A stretch of DNA of 42,704 nucleotides from an uncultured Coriobacteriaceae bacterium (GCA_902788705.1 CADALE010000027.1:1-42704), one strand, 5' to 3'. Numbered from the stretch's first letter, positions 1 through 7,744 are shown. Numbers and translations are program-made. Notes: a model not told the origin generated them from the sequence alone.

Positions 1-70
1 TTCCTATCTTTGCCAATATTGATGTCAGTGCGGCAAAGATTGCCGAACCAAGCGCTAATAAAAACCACAT
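1..70 (-). CDS. EamA/DMT-family permease, N-terminal end only
   Basis: Only the first 23 codons are inside the window; the gene runs off the left edge. They read MWFLLALGSAIFAALTSILA followed by KIG, a hydrophobic first membrane segment typical of the small EamA (drug/metabolite transporter superfamily) proteins. The ATG at 70 is preceded by GGAG at a normal distance, which supports the start. Substrate cannot be inferred. Just upstream lies a cluster of four related direct repeats that could be its control region. The family call rests on a short N-terminus, so it is moderately secure. Confidence 0.65.
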   Translation of the reverse strand, partial: MWFLLALGSAIFAALTSILAKIG

Positions 71-107
71 AGTGATACTCCTTCAAATCCCGAGTTGTCG
101 CTCTGAC

Positions 108-220
108 ATCCAAACCACAGCCACAACCTTCTGTTATCCAAATCACTAACTCAACCCTACCGCAAAAACATCCAAACCGGCCACTCAACCCCACGACATC
201 TAAACCGCCTACTCAACCCT
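108..220. repeat. Four imperfect direct repeats upstream of the EamA-like gene
   Basis: Related 22-23-bp units start at 108, 136, 170 and 198 (spacings 28, 34, 28). On the plus strand they follow the pattern ATCYAAAYC, a few bases, then ACTCAACCC; the first copy is the most diverged. They lie 40-150 bp upstream of the minus-strand permease start at 70, so a regulator-binding array is plausible. The binding protein is unknown. Confidence 0.45.
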
Positions 221-294
221 CCGGTTGGAGCGGTTGATATGTTCTGTCAGAGTGTTTTTGTGGTCAAATCCGCCCACTACCACGGATGGTCAGA

Positions 295-330
295 GTTGAA
301 CGAAGGTCACTTTTCCGACCCTCGTTCAAC
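295..330. repeat. 36-bp imperfect palindrome, copy 1
   Basis: Arms beginning GTTGAACGA and ending CGTTCAAC surround a short centre containing TTCCGACC. Two diverged copies of the same 36-bp layout follow at 579 and 854, so this is a small dispersed palindromic repeat family. Confidence 0.6.
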
Positions 331-345
331 AATGACCCGGCCTTC

Positions 346-525
346 ATGGCCCAGGAGCTCAAGGAGTATCCGGATTCCTTCGTAATCCTCTCCTACGAGC
401 ATATCGAAGTCTTCTTCCCCGAGGCCTGCAAGGAGTTTGCCGATATGTTCGCACACGAAACAGGCGGCCGTACATCCTGGCAGATAGTACGTGACTATAT
501 GCGTGACTATATGCAGGATGCCTAA
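346..525 (+). CDS. Small hypothetical ORF, possibly a gene remnant
   Basis: A 59-codon frame starting at the ATG at 346. The frame is open from 286, but that longer form would translate the 36-bp palindrome. The product is acidic, with an aromatic-rich centre and a C-terminus with a repeated RDYM motif. There is no clear ribosome-binding site and no family I recognise. It sits alone among repeats, so it may be the tail of a lost gene. Low confidence that it is expressed. Confidence 0.25.
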   Translation: MAQELKEYPDSFVILSYEHIEVFFPEACKEFADMFAHETGGRTSWQIVRDYMRDYMQDA

Positions 526-578
526 CCAGAAAAGGTACGGCTGCCGAGCGATATTCTGATACTGTATAACAACATTCA

Positions 579-614
579 GTTGAGCAGGGATTCCATTCCG
601 ACCCTCGTTCGATT
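579..614. repeat. 36-bp imperfect palindrome, copy 2 (diverged)
   Basis: Begins GTTGAGCAGG, contains the shared TTCCGACCCTCGTTC block and has a degraded right end. It aligns in length and centre with copies at 295 and 854. Nothing else recognisable lies in 526-734. Confidence 0.5.
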
Positions 615-734
615 GCGACGATTCATATGAAGTCGGGTCACCCAGGGATTGGGACCCGGCTTCCCTCGTCAAGGTGCAGGCGCTGCGTCTTCGTATCGTC
701 ATGCGATGCGAATGCCAGCGCCACTCCCTTTTGC

Positions 735-844
735 AAGTGCGTAACTCTGATGCTTTACTTATTGATTACATTCAATATATCAGCAGGTAGATGGCGTATG
801 GACGATTGAATCGCGAGAATCTGCCTCCAGAGAGTTACGCACTT
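735..844. mobile_element. 110-bp MITE-like element with 14-bp terminal inverted repeats
   Basis: AAGTGCGTAACTCT at 735-748 is repeated exactly inverted at 831-844, enclosing 82 bp without coding potential. Smaller inverted pairs lie inside (ATTCAAT with ATTGAAT; GCAGGTAGAT with ATCTGCC), so the element can fold almost end to end. No transposase or clear target-site duplication is visible. It could equally be a structured non-coding repeat rather than a MITE. Confidence 0.4.
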
Positions 845-853
845 AACAAATCG

Positions 854-889
854 GTTGAGCGAGAGTCACCCTTCCGAGCCTTGTTCAAC
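854..889. repeat. 36-bp imperfect palindrome, copy 3
   Basis: Starts GTTGAGCGAGAG and ends CTTGTTCAAC, matching copy 1 in length and arm sequence with several substitutions. It lies 10 bp past the MITE-like element. Confidence 0.55.
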
Positions 890-1061
890 ACCCGCCTCGC
901 TCCATGCGTGTGGCTCTAGCCCGCGCATGATCGGCAGCGCCACTGTGCCAAGCGCCCCAACGTAGCGCAAGGGTATCCAGCCACGGCATAATACGATGGC
1001 CGCAATCGCCTGTTGGCTCCCTGAGCCCGACCTCGTACGCCACTTGACCTTGGGAGACATC

Positions 1062-2147
1062 ATGATCATCAGAAAGCTGTATGACCGCCTGGGCAACCTT
1101 GCGTCCCACACCATTGGCAGCCAGCGGGAAGCGCTGGTCTCCCAAAACGGTCGCCTGCTCCTCAACGGGCACGAGATGCTGCTCGAGCAAGTGCAGGAGG
1201 AGGACCGCCTCGGCAGCGTGACGGTGCGTACCGGCCTCGCCCTGCACGACCTGCAGGCCCTCGAGTCCGCGGCCGGCGGCCTCGTCGACCCCGAGTCGTC
1301 CACCGTCCGCTGCGGCATCGCGTCGCGCGGCATCAGGCCGCACGACTGGAGCCCCCAGCGCGACCGCAGCAAGCCGCACCGACGCTACGGCATAGTGAAC
1401 CCCTGGGGAACCGAACAGCCTCAGTGGCGCATAGACGACTGCGGTGAGCTGCTGTTTGTTGCCGACGTGGGCAAAGCGTGGAATCCCATGGCGCGCACAG
1501 CCCCCAACGCCTCGTTCGAGGAGCTGGTCCCCTACGCGCTGGCAGCCATGGCCGGCGACGTGATCCTGGCCGGGCGCATCGCGCAGGCCCTGCAGCGCAC
1601 CGCCGCCTTCTTCCGCCAGCTGGGCAGCATCGAGGCGGATACGCTGGTGTCGCGTGGCGCCTTCAGCCCCTCGGGTCGGTGGTCGGGCACGTGGCCTGAC
1701 CTGCGGCTGAGCGCCAAGGTTCGCGGGGTTCTAGGTAAGGACCAGCAGACGTGCCACGTGGTCGAGCTGAGCCTTCTCTCGGCAGACGGTGCGGGAGGCT
1801 TTGACCCGACGCCCCTGGCGGACGACTTCTACGTGCTGCCACTCGACAGGGTGTGGCGCGCGCTTGACAGGGATGGGCTGGGATATGCCAACGACGAGAA
1901 CCTCGAGTGCGCGGGACAGGACCTCTGGCAGATGACGACGTTCTGGTACCAGCTGCCCGACGAGCACGGGGTGATCAGCGAGCTGTACCAGCGGAAGCTG
2001 ATCGCCGCGGCCCTTACGTGCCTCGTGCAGGACTCCCGTGCATTCTGCGGGATCTGCCTCGACCTGGCTGAAGCCTATGGGCGCATCGCAGGGACCTTCC
2101 CCGACGACATGGAAGCTGTCCACTTTACCCTTGAGCGCCACGTGTAG
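1062..2147 (+). CDS. Hypothetical protein, 361 aa
   Basis: The start chosen is the ATG at 1062 because GGGAGA lies 6 bases upstream; an in-frame ATG at 996 lacks such a site. The product starts MIIRKLYDRLG and is soluble, with no signal peptide or membrane segments. The central part has a stretch with NPWGTEQPQWRIDDCG and the C-terminal part is Asp/Glu- and Leu-rich. GC-rich third positions agree with neighbouring real genes, so the frame is very likely coding. I do not recognise a domain. It stands alone, convergent with the unrecognised gene that follows. Confidence 0.75.
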   Translation: MIIRKLYDRLGNLASHTIGSQREALVSQNGRLLLNGHEMLLEQVQEEDRLGSVTVRTGLALHDLQALESAAGGLVDPESSTVRCGIASRGIRPHDWSPQRDRSKPHRRYGIVNPWGTEQPQWRIDDCGELLFVADVGKAWNPMARTAPNASFEELVPYALAAMAGDVILAGRIAQALQRTAAFFRQLGSIEADTLVSRGAFSPSGRWSGTWPDLRLSAKVRGVLGKDQQTCHVVELSLLSADGAGGFDPTPLADDFYVLPLDRVWRALDRDGLGYANDENLECAGQDLWQMTTFWYQLPDEHGVISELYQRKLIAAALTCLVQDSRAFCGICLDLAEAYGRIAGTFPDDMEAVHFTLERHV

Positions 2148-2245
2148 GCATTGAGGTTCTCGGCCTCGCCGCGGCCACCCCATGCCTTTCGCAAGCAAAT
2201 CAGATTGGTCGTGTGGACTCTGCAACGGACGCGAGTTCTGAGCGC

Positions 2246-2803
2246 CTACCAGGCGATGTATACCATCCACTTGTTTGCCGTGGCGGTCTCCGTCACCTTT
2301 TCCTGTGTGTCGTGAAAGAGCCCGCGGCGCGTGTACGTCTTGGTGATGTGCACCGTCTGCGGGCCGATGTGGCACGTGACCTCCTTGCACCCCAAGGCAA
2401 CGAGCTCCTGCTCAAGTCGCTTGTTGATGTAGGCATAGTCAACGCTGTTGCCCTTGCCGCGTGGCGACTCCTTCCCGACAAGGCGCCCTAGCATGCTGGC
2501 AAGGTCGCTGGCATTAATCTGGAAACACGTCGACAGCTGACAGTCGCGCAGCACCTCGAAGCCTTCCCTGCCGCGCTTCCCGTCGCTGTAGCCGTCACCA
2601 GGGATGTATATCGATGTGAAGTGATCGTAGTCGTCGTAGGTATACGCCCAGTACGTGCACGACTCCCCCTGCCTCATCGCGTTGACAATGCGTTGCTTTG
2701 CGCATTCGACCTCGACAGACACGAGAAAGTCCTCGAAGACGTGCGGGTCTTCTTCCATATCGAGCGACTCGCGAGCTTGGTCAATGAACGACTTGCCGGC
2801 CAT
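2246..2803 (-). CDS. Hypothetical protein, 185 aa
   Basis: The start chosen is the ATG at 2803 (MAGKSFIDQARESLD), with GAAAGG upstream. An upstream in-frame extension to 2986 would overlap the promoter region of the next, divergent gene and looks non-coding. The protein is small, soluble and acidic, with a Tyr/Asp-rich segment near residue 50 (YWAYTYDDYDHF) and a C-terminus ending in MVYIAW. No family is recognised. It is transcribed divergently from the YitT-like gene and may share a regulatory region with it. Confidence 0.7.
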   Translation of the reverse strand: MAGKSFIDQARESLDMEEDPHVFEDFLVSVEVECAKQRIVNAMRQGESCTYWAYTYDDYDHFTSIYIPGDGYSDGKRGREGFEVLRDCQLSTCFQINASDLASMLGRLVGKESPRGKGNSVDYAYINKRLEQELVALGCKEVTCHIGPQTVHITKTYTRRGLFHDTQEKVTETATANKWMVYIAW

Positions 2804-2995
2804 GGCATGCCTTTCGGAAAGCGGCCTCGAGTCGCGCGCCGAGGCCAAGGGATTGCTGCATGGGAGTATACCGCTCTGCCTGTCGCACCCGAAGATAACA
2901 GATCGTTTAGCTTCGACGGCCCTCGGCGTTTCCGGAAACGCCCACAATCGGATATGGTCTAAAGGTGCCTGACCCGCCGCCAACAAGGAGGCCCC

Positions 2996-3895
2996 ATGCC
3001 CTTGACACCCTCACATATCAGGAAGAGCCTACCGACGCTCATTCAGCTCACGCTGGGGGCAGTCCTCGCGGCCCTGTCCGTCGAGACGTTCCTCGCGCCC
3101 AACAACCTCTTTGACGGAGGCGTCGTAGGCATCTCCATGATCTTGTCTCACCTGACGGGCTTCTCCCTCGGATTGCTGAACATAGTGCTTAACCTCCCGT
3201 TCCTGCTGATTGGGCTCAGGGAGCTGGGGCGGAAGTTTGTCCTCAAGGCGTCCTACTCAATGCTGGTGTTCTCGCTCTGCACCATGCAGTTCGAGCACCT
3301 TTCGCACGCCACGAACGACACCCTGCTTGCCACGGCATTCGGCGGGGTGCTTCTGGGAATCGGAGTCGGCCTCGTGCTGCGCGGAGGCGGCTGCCTCGAC
3401 GGAACCGAGGTGGTAGGCATCCTTGTAAACCGCAGGGCAGGCATAAGCACGGGAACGGTCGTCTTGCTCATCAACGTGGGCGTCTACGGGGCGGCAGGGT
3501 TCCTGTTTGGGCCCAACCAGGGGATGTATTCGCTCATCATGTACTTCATCGGGGCGCGGGTCATTGACATGGTCGAGATGGGCGGAATCAGCACGAAGGC
3601 CGTCATGATCGTCACGGAGAACGGCAAGGCAATCGCCGACCAGATATACCTGCGCCTTGGAAGAACCGTTACCTACATACCCGCCCACGGGTACGTGAGC
3701 GCCGAGGCCAAGGACATGCTGTACTGCGTCATCACCCGTGCCGAGGTGTTCGAGCTGAAGGAGATTCTCGCCGAGGTGCCGGGAAGCTCGTTCGCAACCG
3801 TCAGCGAGGTTTCCGAGGTGATCGGACAGCACATAACGACGGACGAGGCCGTGGAGCTTGCCATGGCGAGCCATTATTCGGCCACTGACAACTAG
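2996..3895 (+). CDS. YitT-family integral membrane protein (DUF2179)
   Basis: A 299-aa protein with the layout of the YitT/YebE family. Five to six hydrophobic segments fill roughly residues 10-190, including the family-typical stretch around PNNLFDGGVVGISMIL and the GGCLDGTEV motif. A soluble C-terminal DUF2179-like domain follows, ending in the region with TEVSEV-like repeats (residues about 195-285). The start is supported by AAGGAGG 5 bases before ATG. Family function is unsettled; members are often near transporters or stress genes. The gene is intact and of usual length. Confidence 0.9.
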   Translation: MPLTPSHIRKSLPTLIQLTLGAVLAALSVETFLAPNNLFDGGVVGISMILSHLTGFSLGLLNIVLNLPFLLIGLRELGRKFVLKASYSMLVFSLCTMQFEHLSHATNDTLLATAFGGVLLGIGVGLVLRGGGCLDGTEVVGILVNRRAGISTGTVVLLINVGVYGAAGFLFGPNQGMYSLIMYFIGARVIDMVEMGGISTKAVMIVTENGKAIADQIYLRLGRTVTYIPAHGYVSAEAKDMLYCVITRAEVFELKEILAEVPGSSFATVSEVSEVIGQHITTDEAVELAMASHYSATDN

Positions 3896-3955
3896 GGGTG
3901 CACGGGCCAGCATACGGACGGCTGGGCTGCACGTGGGCTTGATGGCTCGTTTTGG

Positions 3956-4035
3956 CGGTACACAATCCTTCAAATCCTCGCGCAGCCGGCGTTGAATCCT
4001 GCAATTTTACGCCCGCCTCCCAAAGTTGTGTACCG
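3956..4035. repeat. 80-bp inverted-repeat element
   Basis: CGGTACACAA at 3956-3965 recurs inverted at 4026-4035, enclosing 60 bp with weaker internal pairing. It lies in the gene-free stretch 3896-4286. Probably a dispersed palindromic repeat; no coding signal is seen. Confidence 0.4.
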
Positions 4036-4186
4036 TCGATTTGCGCCGATTGCTTGCCATTGCCCTGCGCCTGTAAATGGCGAGGCCACCAGAGGCGATA
4101 TTTGGCTCACAAATTGCCGGGATGGTATAAATGACCTTGCCTCCCGCCCGCCAAAAACCCCGTGACGGCAAAAGGGGCCGATCCAA

Positions 4187-4255
4187 TCGTACATCTGAGA
4201 CGTTTCGTGTTTTCGAATCCAGCGGTTTTATGCAGGAAACGTCTCGGATGTACGA
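4187..4255. repeat. Long hairpin: 20-bp arms, 29-nt loop
   Basis: The arms 4187-4206 (TCGTACATCTGAGACGTTTC) and 4236-4255 are inverted copies with one mismatch. No T-run follows the minus-strand arm near the end of the adjacent gene at 4287, so it is not a classic terminator. It may still act as a 3' transcript barrier, or be a repeat-family member. Confidence 0.5.
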
Positions 4256-4286
4256 CCGAAAACAGTCAGATTGCCCCCATCAAGCC

Positions 4287-4715
4287 TCAGGCAAGAAGGC
4301 CATGCTGGGACAGGACATCTCTCATATGGGCCGTGTACGCCTGGAGCGCCTCCTCCGCCGGCCCGCGCCTCTCCTTCTCTGCGCTCAGCACCTGGCTGGT
4401 CTGCCACAGCCGAGTAATCGGCCCCTGTTTGGGCATGTACTCAAAAAACGCCAACTGCGCGCTCGCAGGAGTGTCCGCCACGGAGAGGATCACCTTATTC
4501 TGCCTGCTAAAGAGCCAGCCCGCAGCCCGTGGATACACGATGACAAGAAACCGATACGTCGCGGGCAGCAGGATGTACTCCTCTATCGAAGCCGAGGTTG
4601 GCCTGCCTATACGAAAGTCGGCGTAGCGCTCCTTGTCCCAACCCTCCTGCATGACCTGCTCCAGCTCCTGCAGCGAGAGGGGCCTGTTAACTGCGATTAC
4701 CTGCCTGCCAACCAT
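4287..4715 (-). CDS. Hypothetical protein, 142 aa
   Basis: The start chosen is the ATG at 4715 (MVGRQVIAVNRPLSLQ), because AGGGAGG lies 8 bases upstream; the frame stays open to 4775 without a better site. The N-terminal half is helical and polar (PLSLQELEQVMQEG). The middle has a hydrophobic strand near YRFLVIVYP, and the C-terminus is charged. No domain is recognised. It lies directly downstream, on the same strand, of the two permuted tRNA units, about 230 bp away. Confidence 0.65.
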   Translation of the reverse strand: MVGRQVIAVNRPLSLQELEQVMQEGWDKERYADFRIGRPTSASIEEYILLPATYRFLVIVYPRAAGWLFSRQNKVILSVADTPASAQLAFFEYMPKQGPITRLWQTSQVLSAEKERRGPAEEALQAYTAHMRDVLSQHGLLA

Positions 4716-4941
4716 GTTCAACGCCTCCCTGAAGACATCGCGAGAACGGCCCGGGCGCGTGCGCTCGTATTCCAAGCATACATATGGTTCTATGCACTCT
4801 TGACTGTATTAAAGAAGTTCCCGCCACACGGCGCAAATACGGCCCGACCGGTAGGGCGCCACTGCCCGCGCAGCACTCATCCGCGTCCCGTAGCGACAGG
4901 CCGCATGCCCACGCCTTGCCGCATCACGCTCCCAAACGAAA

Positions 4942-5099
4942 CGTGGGACGCAGCCAAGGCCACGTCCCACGCCGCTGTCCTCCGCGCTGGCACATTCGGG
5001 CGCGCTTCCAGACTGCGCCACGGATACCCAAAGGCATCCGGCGGGATTCGAACCCGCGACCTCCCGTCCCCAAGAAAAGTAGCCAACGACCACGACTGC
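4942..5099 (-). tRNA. Circularly permuted tRNA-Pro(UGG) unit
   Basis: Read on the minus strand the unit gives four pieces in order. First is a 5' flank containing GCAGTC and CGTTGGC (5099-5082). Next is a tRNA 3' half, positions 31-73 (5075-5033), with loop CTTGGGG (anticodon TGG), T arm GCGGG-TTCGAAT-CCCGC and acceptor strand CGGATGC. Then, after 5 nt, comes the 5' half, positions 1-30 (5027-4997): GTATCCG, D arm GCGC-AGTCTGGAA-GCGC, then CCCG. Last is a 3' flank with GCCAGCG and GACAGC and a hairpin (4971-4942). Rejoining the halves gives a tRNA with every stem paired: CCCGT with ACGGG in the anticodon stem and seven acceptor pairs (one T-G). The two flanks pair with each other. CCA is not encoded and the discriminator would be C, which is odd for bacterial tRNA-Pro. 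The halves and pairings are seen; processing and charging are inference. Confidence 0.7.
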
Positions 5100-5160
5100 A
5101 CCACCATCATGCACCTTGGGTTATTGTCTGTCAAACCATGGAAAAGCCCGCACGTAGGCA

Positions 5161-5328
5161 CGTGGGGCGCAGCCCGAAGGCCACGCCCCACGTTGCTGTC
5201 TCTCGCGCTGGTTGAGATGCTCTGTCCGTTGAGCTACAGGCGCGTGTGAGAAAAAGAATGGTGCGCCTGGCGGGAGTCGAACCCGCGTCTTTGTTTTCGA
5301 GACAAAAGTAACCAACGACCACGACTGC
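5161..5328 (-). tRNA. Second permuted tRNA-like unit (Arg-like acceptor and D arm)
   Basis: Same order as the tRNA-Pro unit: flank GCAGTC...CGTTGGTT (5328-5310), a 3' half with T arm GCGGG-TTCGACT-CCCGC, acceptor CAGGCGC, A73 and an encoded CCA (ending 5259), a 15-nt T-rich linker, then a 5' half GCGCCTG-TA-GCTC (5243-5231) with D arm closed by GAGC (5222-5219). The flank AACCAGCG...GACAGC and a long hairpin (5192-5161) follow. The acceptor halves are perfectly complementary (7 of 7), so both belong to one tRNA. The anticodon stem, however, does not close with the halves as I cut them (TCTC against an A-rich 3' strand), so the anticodon is uncertain. It may be degenerate or joined at another point. 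Confidence 0.5.
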
Positions 5329-5540
5329 AACTCGAAGGCTACCACTGGGCAAGGCGCCGCGCTGCGCAACGCCGGCAAGCGGCAAGTAGCATCTTCGGTG
5401 CATGGTACACTCTGTCCAATTGGCTTTCTCCCGATGGCAGCTGCCCATAGACGTAGCGCACAACCTGCAGCTTGACCGCCACGCACCGCGTCCGCGCCAC
5501 GAAGCACGAGGGGCCCACCCCGAACCCATAAGGAGGGTAC

Positions 5541-7730
5541 ATGTCCCAGTCCGCCAACAGCTCCTGGAAGATGGCACGAACCGAGCCATTCGAGGCCTTC
5601 GGCATCCTGTACTATCCCCTGTTCCGCTCGCATGACGACCTCTCGGACCTCGCGCTGGACGATGAGGACATGGCCTGTGCCGTCACGGCAAACGCCAATC
5701 TGGAGGGAACAGGATACACGCTCTCGCAGCAGTCGATGCTAACCCTAGCCGCCTACCACCACAAGATGGCCGAGCTCGCACGCAACGCCACCTTCCTGCC
5801 GCTGGCCACGGCCACCGAGGGCATCAACCCCCTGGCCGACCTCATCCGGCTCGTGCCCAGCGTGACCGCCACGCCGATGTACCCCGACTTCCCCTCACAG
5901 GTGATGGAGATCTCGGAGGCAGAGTTCCGCTATCACCAGGCCATGCACTACGCCAGCACCTACGGCGTGGAGCTGGTGGCCGGCCTGCTGGGGCTTGACG
6001 TGACGGTGAGCGAGGGCTGGATGCCCGACGTGGAGTCCACCCCCAAGGACCAAGCCGACGAAACGCTGCTGGCGCCGAAGGTGCTTCACGTGCTGCTGAC
6101 CGTGGAGGACCTGCGATCGGTGGTCTGCGCCCGCCTCGCCCGCGCCACGCGCATGCATCCGGCTGAGATTGCCACCACGATGCTCGTCTTCTCCGAGCTT
6201 GGCACCGACGAGGAGGCAAGCTTCCCGGCGGTGGCCTTCCACGAGAACATGATGGAGCTCATCCGCGTCGCCGCGCTGGAGGACTCGCAGACGCTCGAGC
6301 GCGTGGCCGCAGGGCTCTCGCAGCACCCCGGCGACCTGCTGAAGGCCGTCTTCCACGTCGTCGAGCACAGCGGTACCGGCCACCTCACCACGCGCCAGAA
6401 GAAGGGCTTCTGCCAGGCGCTCGAGCACTTCGAGACCATGTCCATCGCCCGCAATATCGCCGATGCGGGAAGGCACAACCGCCTTGCCCCCAACTACCTG
6501 TCGGTGGCGCGCTTTGGTGGCCCACGCCTGCGCGAGGCCATCCAGCTGGTAGAGTCGCACACGGTGCGCTCTTGGGTCTCCGAGCTGGAGATTCGTTGGG
6601 ACAAGGTTCGGAAGGCCGCCCCCAGCGACAGGCATGAGGCCTGGGAGTCCCTACTCGAGCAGTATGGGTACCGCCCGGGTATGCTGCTGCGTTCCATGGC
6701 GCGCCTTGTCAAGGGAGGCTGCCCACCAGACCTCCTGGCAGCAGCGACCGCCGCCCACGCGGACAGCTTCTCCCTCCCCACCCTGGTCAGCACCCTCACC
6801 GCCTTCTCGTCCCAAGGCGTAAGCGAGGTGGATCCGCTGAGGGGCACCGTCGTGACGGCCTCGAACAGGGGGAAGGCCTCCAAGGCGAGCCAGCCGCTCG
6901 ACGAATCGTCGCGCAAGATGCTCTGCAGCGTCTTCGCTGCACTCGTGGAGCACCGCCTGCGCACCATCGAGACACCCCTCAGGGGCAAGCGCGTCTTCCT
7001 TGACACCGCCGGCATCTCGCTTGTCGGATCGGTCCTCAGGCCCAACGAGACGGGCAACACCGCAACGGCCTGGCCACCCGTGGGCATCGCCTTCGACCTG
7101 CCGAAAGACAAGACCGTGCGCTTCTTCACCTTCTGGGACGACCGCAAGAGGCGCGTTGACATCGACCTGCACTTCGTTGGCAAGGACCTGAATGGCGGTG
7201 CGATTCATATAGGCTGGAACAGCTCCTTCAGGTCGTACGGCATGGTGACGAGCGGAGACGTGACCACGAGCGTGAACTCCGTCGAGTACCTTGACATGGA
7301 CATGGATGAGGCGCTGCGCTGCGGTGTCCACTACGTGGTTCAGCAGCAGCACATCTATAGCGGCCGGTCCAAATGGGGAGACATCCAAACGTGCTACTCG
7401 GGAGCGCTGCTCGTAAGCAGCAAGCGCAAGAACGTGGCCCTCTACAACGCCGAGAACCTGCTCTTCCGCGACGACCTCAAGGGCTCGGGACGCAACATGA
7501 GCTACGCGGTCATCAACGTCCCCAACCACTACGTGCGCATCCTGCGCGGCGCCAGCCTTCCCCTCACCGACGTGGACTTCTCGCTGGGCAGCTACCTTAA
7601 CATGCTCTTCCGTGCCCAAGAGGTCACGCTAGTGGACACGCCCGACGATGCAGACCTGCTTGTGTGCGTAGGCCGAAGCGACAACCCCGAGGTGATCAAC
7701 CTCTTTGACGAGGGCTTCTACATCGGCTAA
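5541..7730 (+). CDS. Large protein with C-terminal TerD-like region
   Basis: A 729-aa soluble protein; the start is supported by AGGAGGG before ATG 5541. The N-terminal 450 residues are mostly helical, with no motif I can name. The C-terminal part (about 450-729) resembles the TerD/tellurite-stress fold as found in the large MXAN_6230/SCO0854-type proteins: a strand FFTFWDD, then DIDLHFVGKD and IHIGWNSSF, then an acidic MDMDEAL turn of the kind that binds calcium in TerD proteins. I see no N-terminal Cys-rich RING-like module, so it may be a shorter relative. It is a single gene ending before a perfect hairpin, convergent with the nucleoid-associated protein. Family assignment is by remembered motifs and is only moderately sure; role probably stress-related. 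Confidence 0.55.
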   Translation: MSQSANSSWKMARTEPFEAFGILYYPLFRSHDDLSDLALDDEDMACAVTANANLEGTGYTLSQQSMLTLAAYHHKMAELARNATFLPLATATEGINPLADLIRLVPSVTATPMYPDFPSQVMEISEAEFRYHQAMHYASTYGVELVAGLLGLDVTVSEGWMPDVESTPKDQADETLLAPKVLHVLLTVEDLRSVVCARLARATRMHPAEIATTMLVFSELGTDEEASFPAVAFHENMMELIRVAALEDSQTLERVAAGLSQHPGDLLKAVFHVVEHSGTGHLTTRQKKGFCQALEHFETMSIARNIADAGRHNRLAPNYLSVARFGGPRLREAIQLVESHTVRSWVSELEIRWDKVRKAAPSDRHEAWESLLEQYGYRPGMLLRSMARLVKGGCPPDLLAAATAAHADSFSLPTLVSTLTAFSSQGVSEVDPLRGTVVTASNRGKASKASQPLDESSRKMLCSVFAALVEHRLRTIETPLRGKRVFLDTAGISLVGSVLRPNETGNTATAWPPVGIAFDLPKDKTVRFFTFWDDRKRRVDIDLHFVGKDLNGGAIHIGWNSSFRSYGMVTSGDVTTSVNSVEYLDMDMDEALRCGVHYVVQQQHIYSGRSKWGDIQTCYSGALLVSSKRKNVALYNAENLLFRDDLKGSGRNMSYAVINVPNHYVRILRGASLPLTDVDFSLGSYLNMLFRAQEVTLVDTPDDADLLVCVGRSDNPEVINLFDEGFYIG

Positions 7731-7744
7731 TCGCATCTCGAGGC

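Noticed and set aside
996..1061. Longer N-terminus for the 361-aa hypothetical protein
   Set aside because: No ribosome-binding site before 996, whereas 1062 has GGGAGA at good spacing.
4942..5328. Ordinary intron-containing tRNA (group I intron) or tmRNA
   Set aside because: In linear order the nearest 5' and 3' halves have non-matching acceptor stems (GCGCCTG with CGGATGC). The flanks are too short for a group I intron and lack its core strings, and a full D arm with no tag frame argues against tmRNA.
4809..5633. ORFs across 4809-5633 on the minus strand
   Set aside because: They translate the tRNA halves (strings like REVAGSNPAG and VAQRTEH are typical of mis-called tRNA regions).
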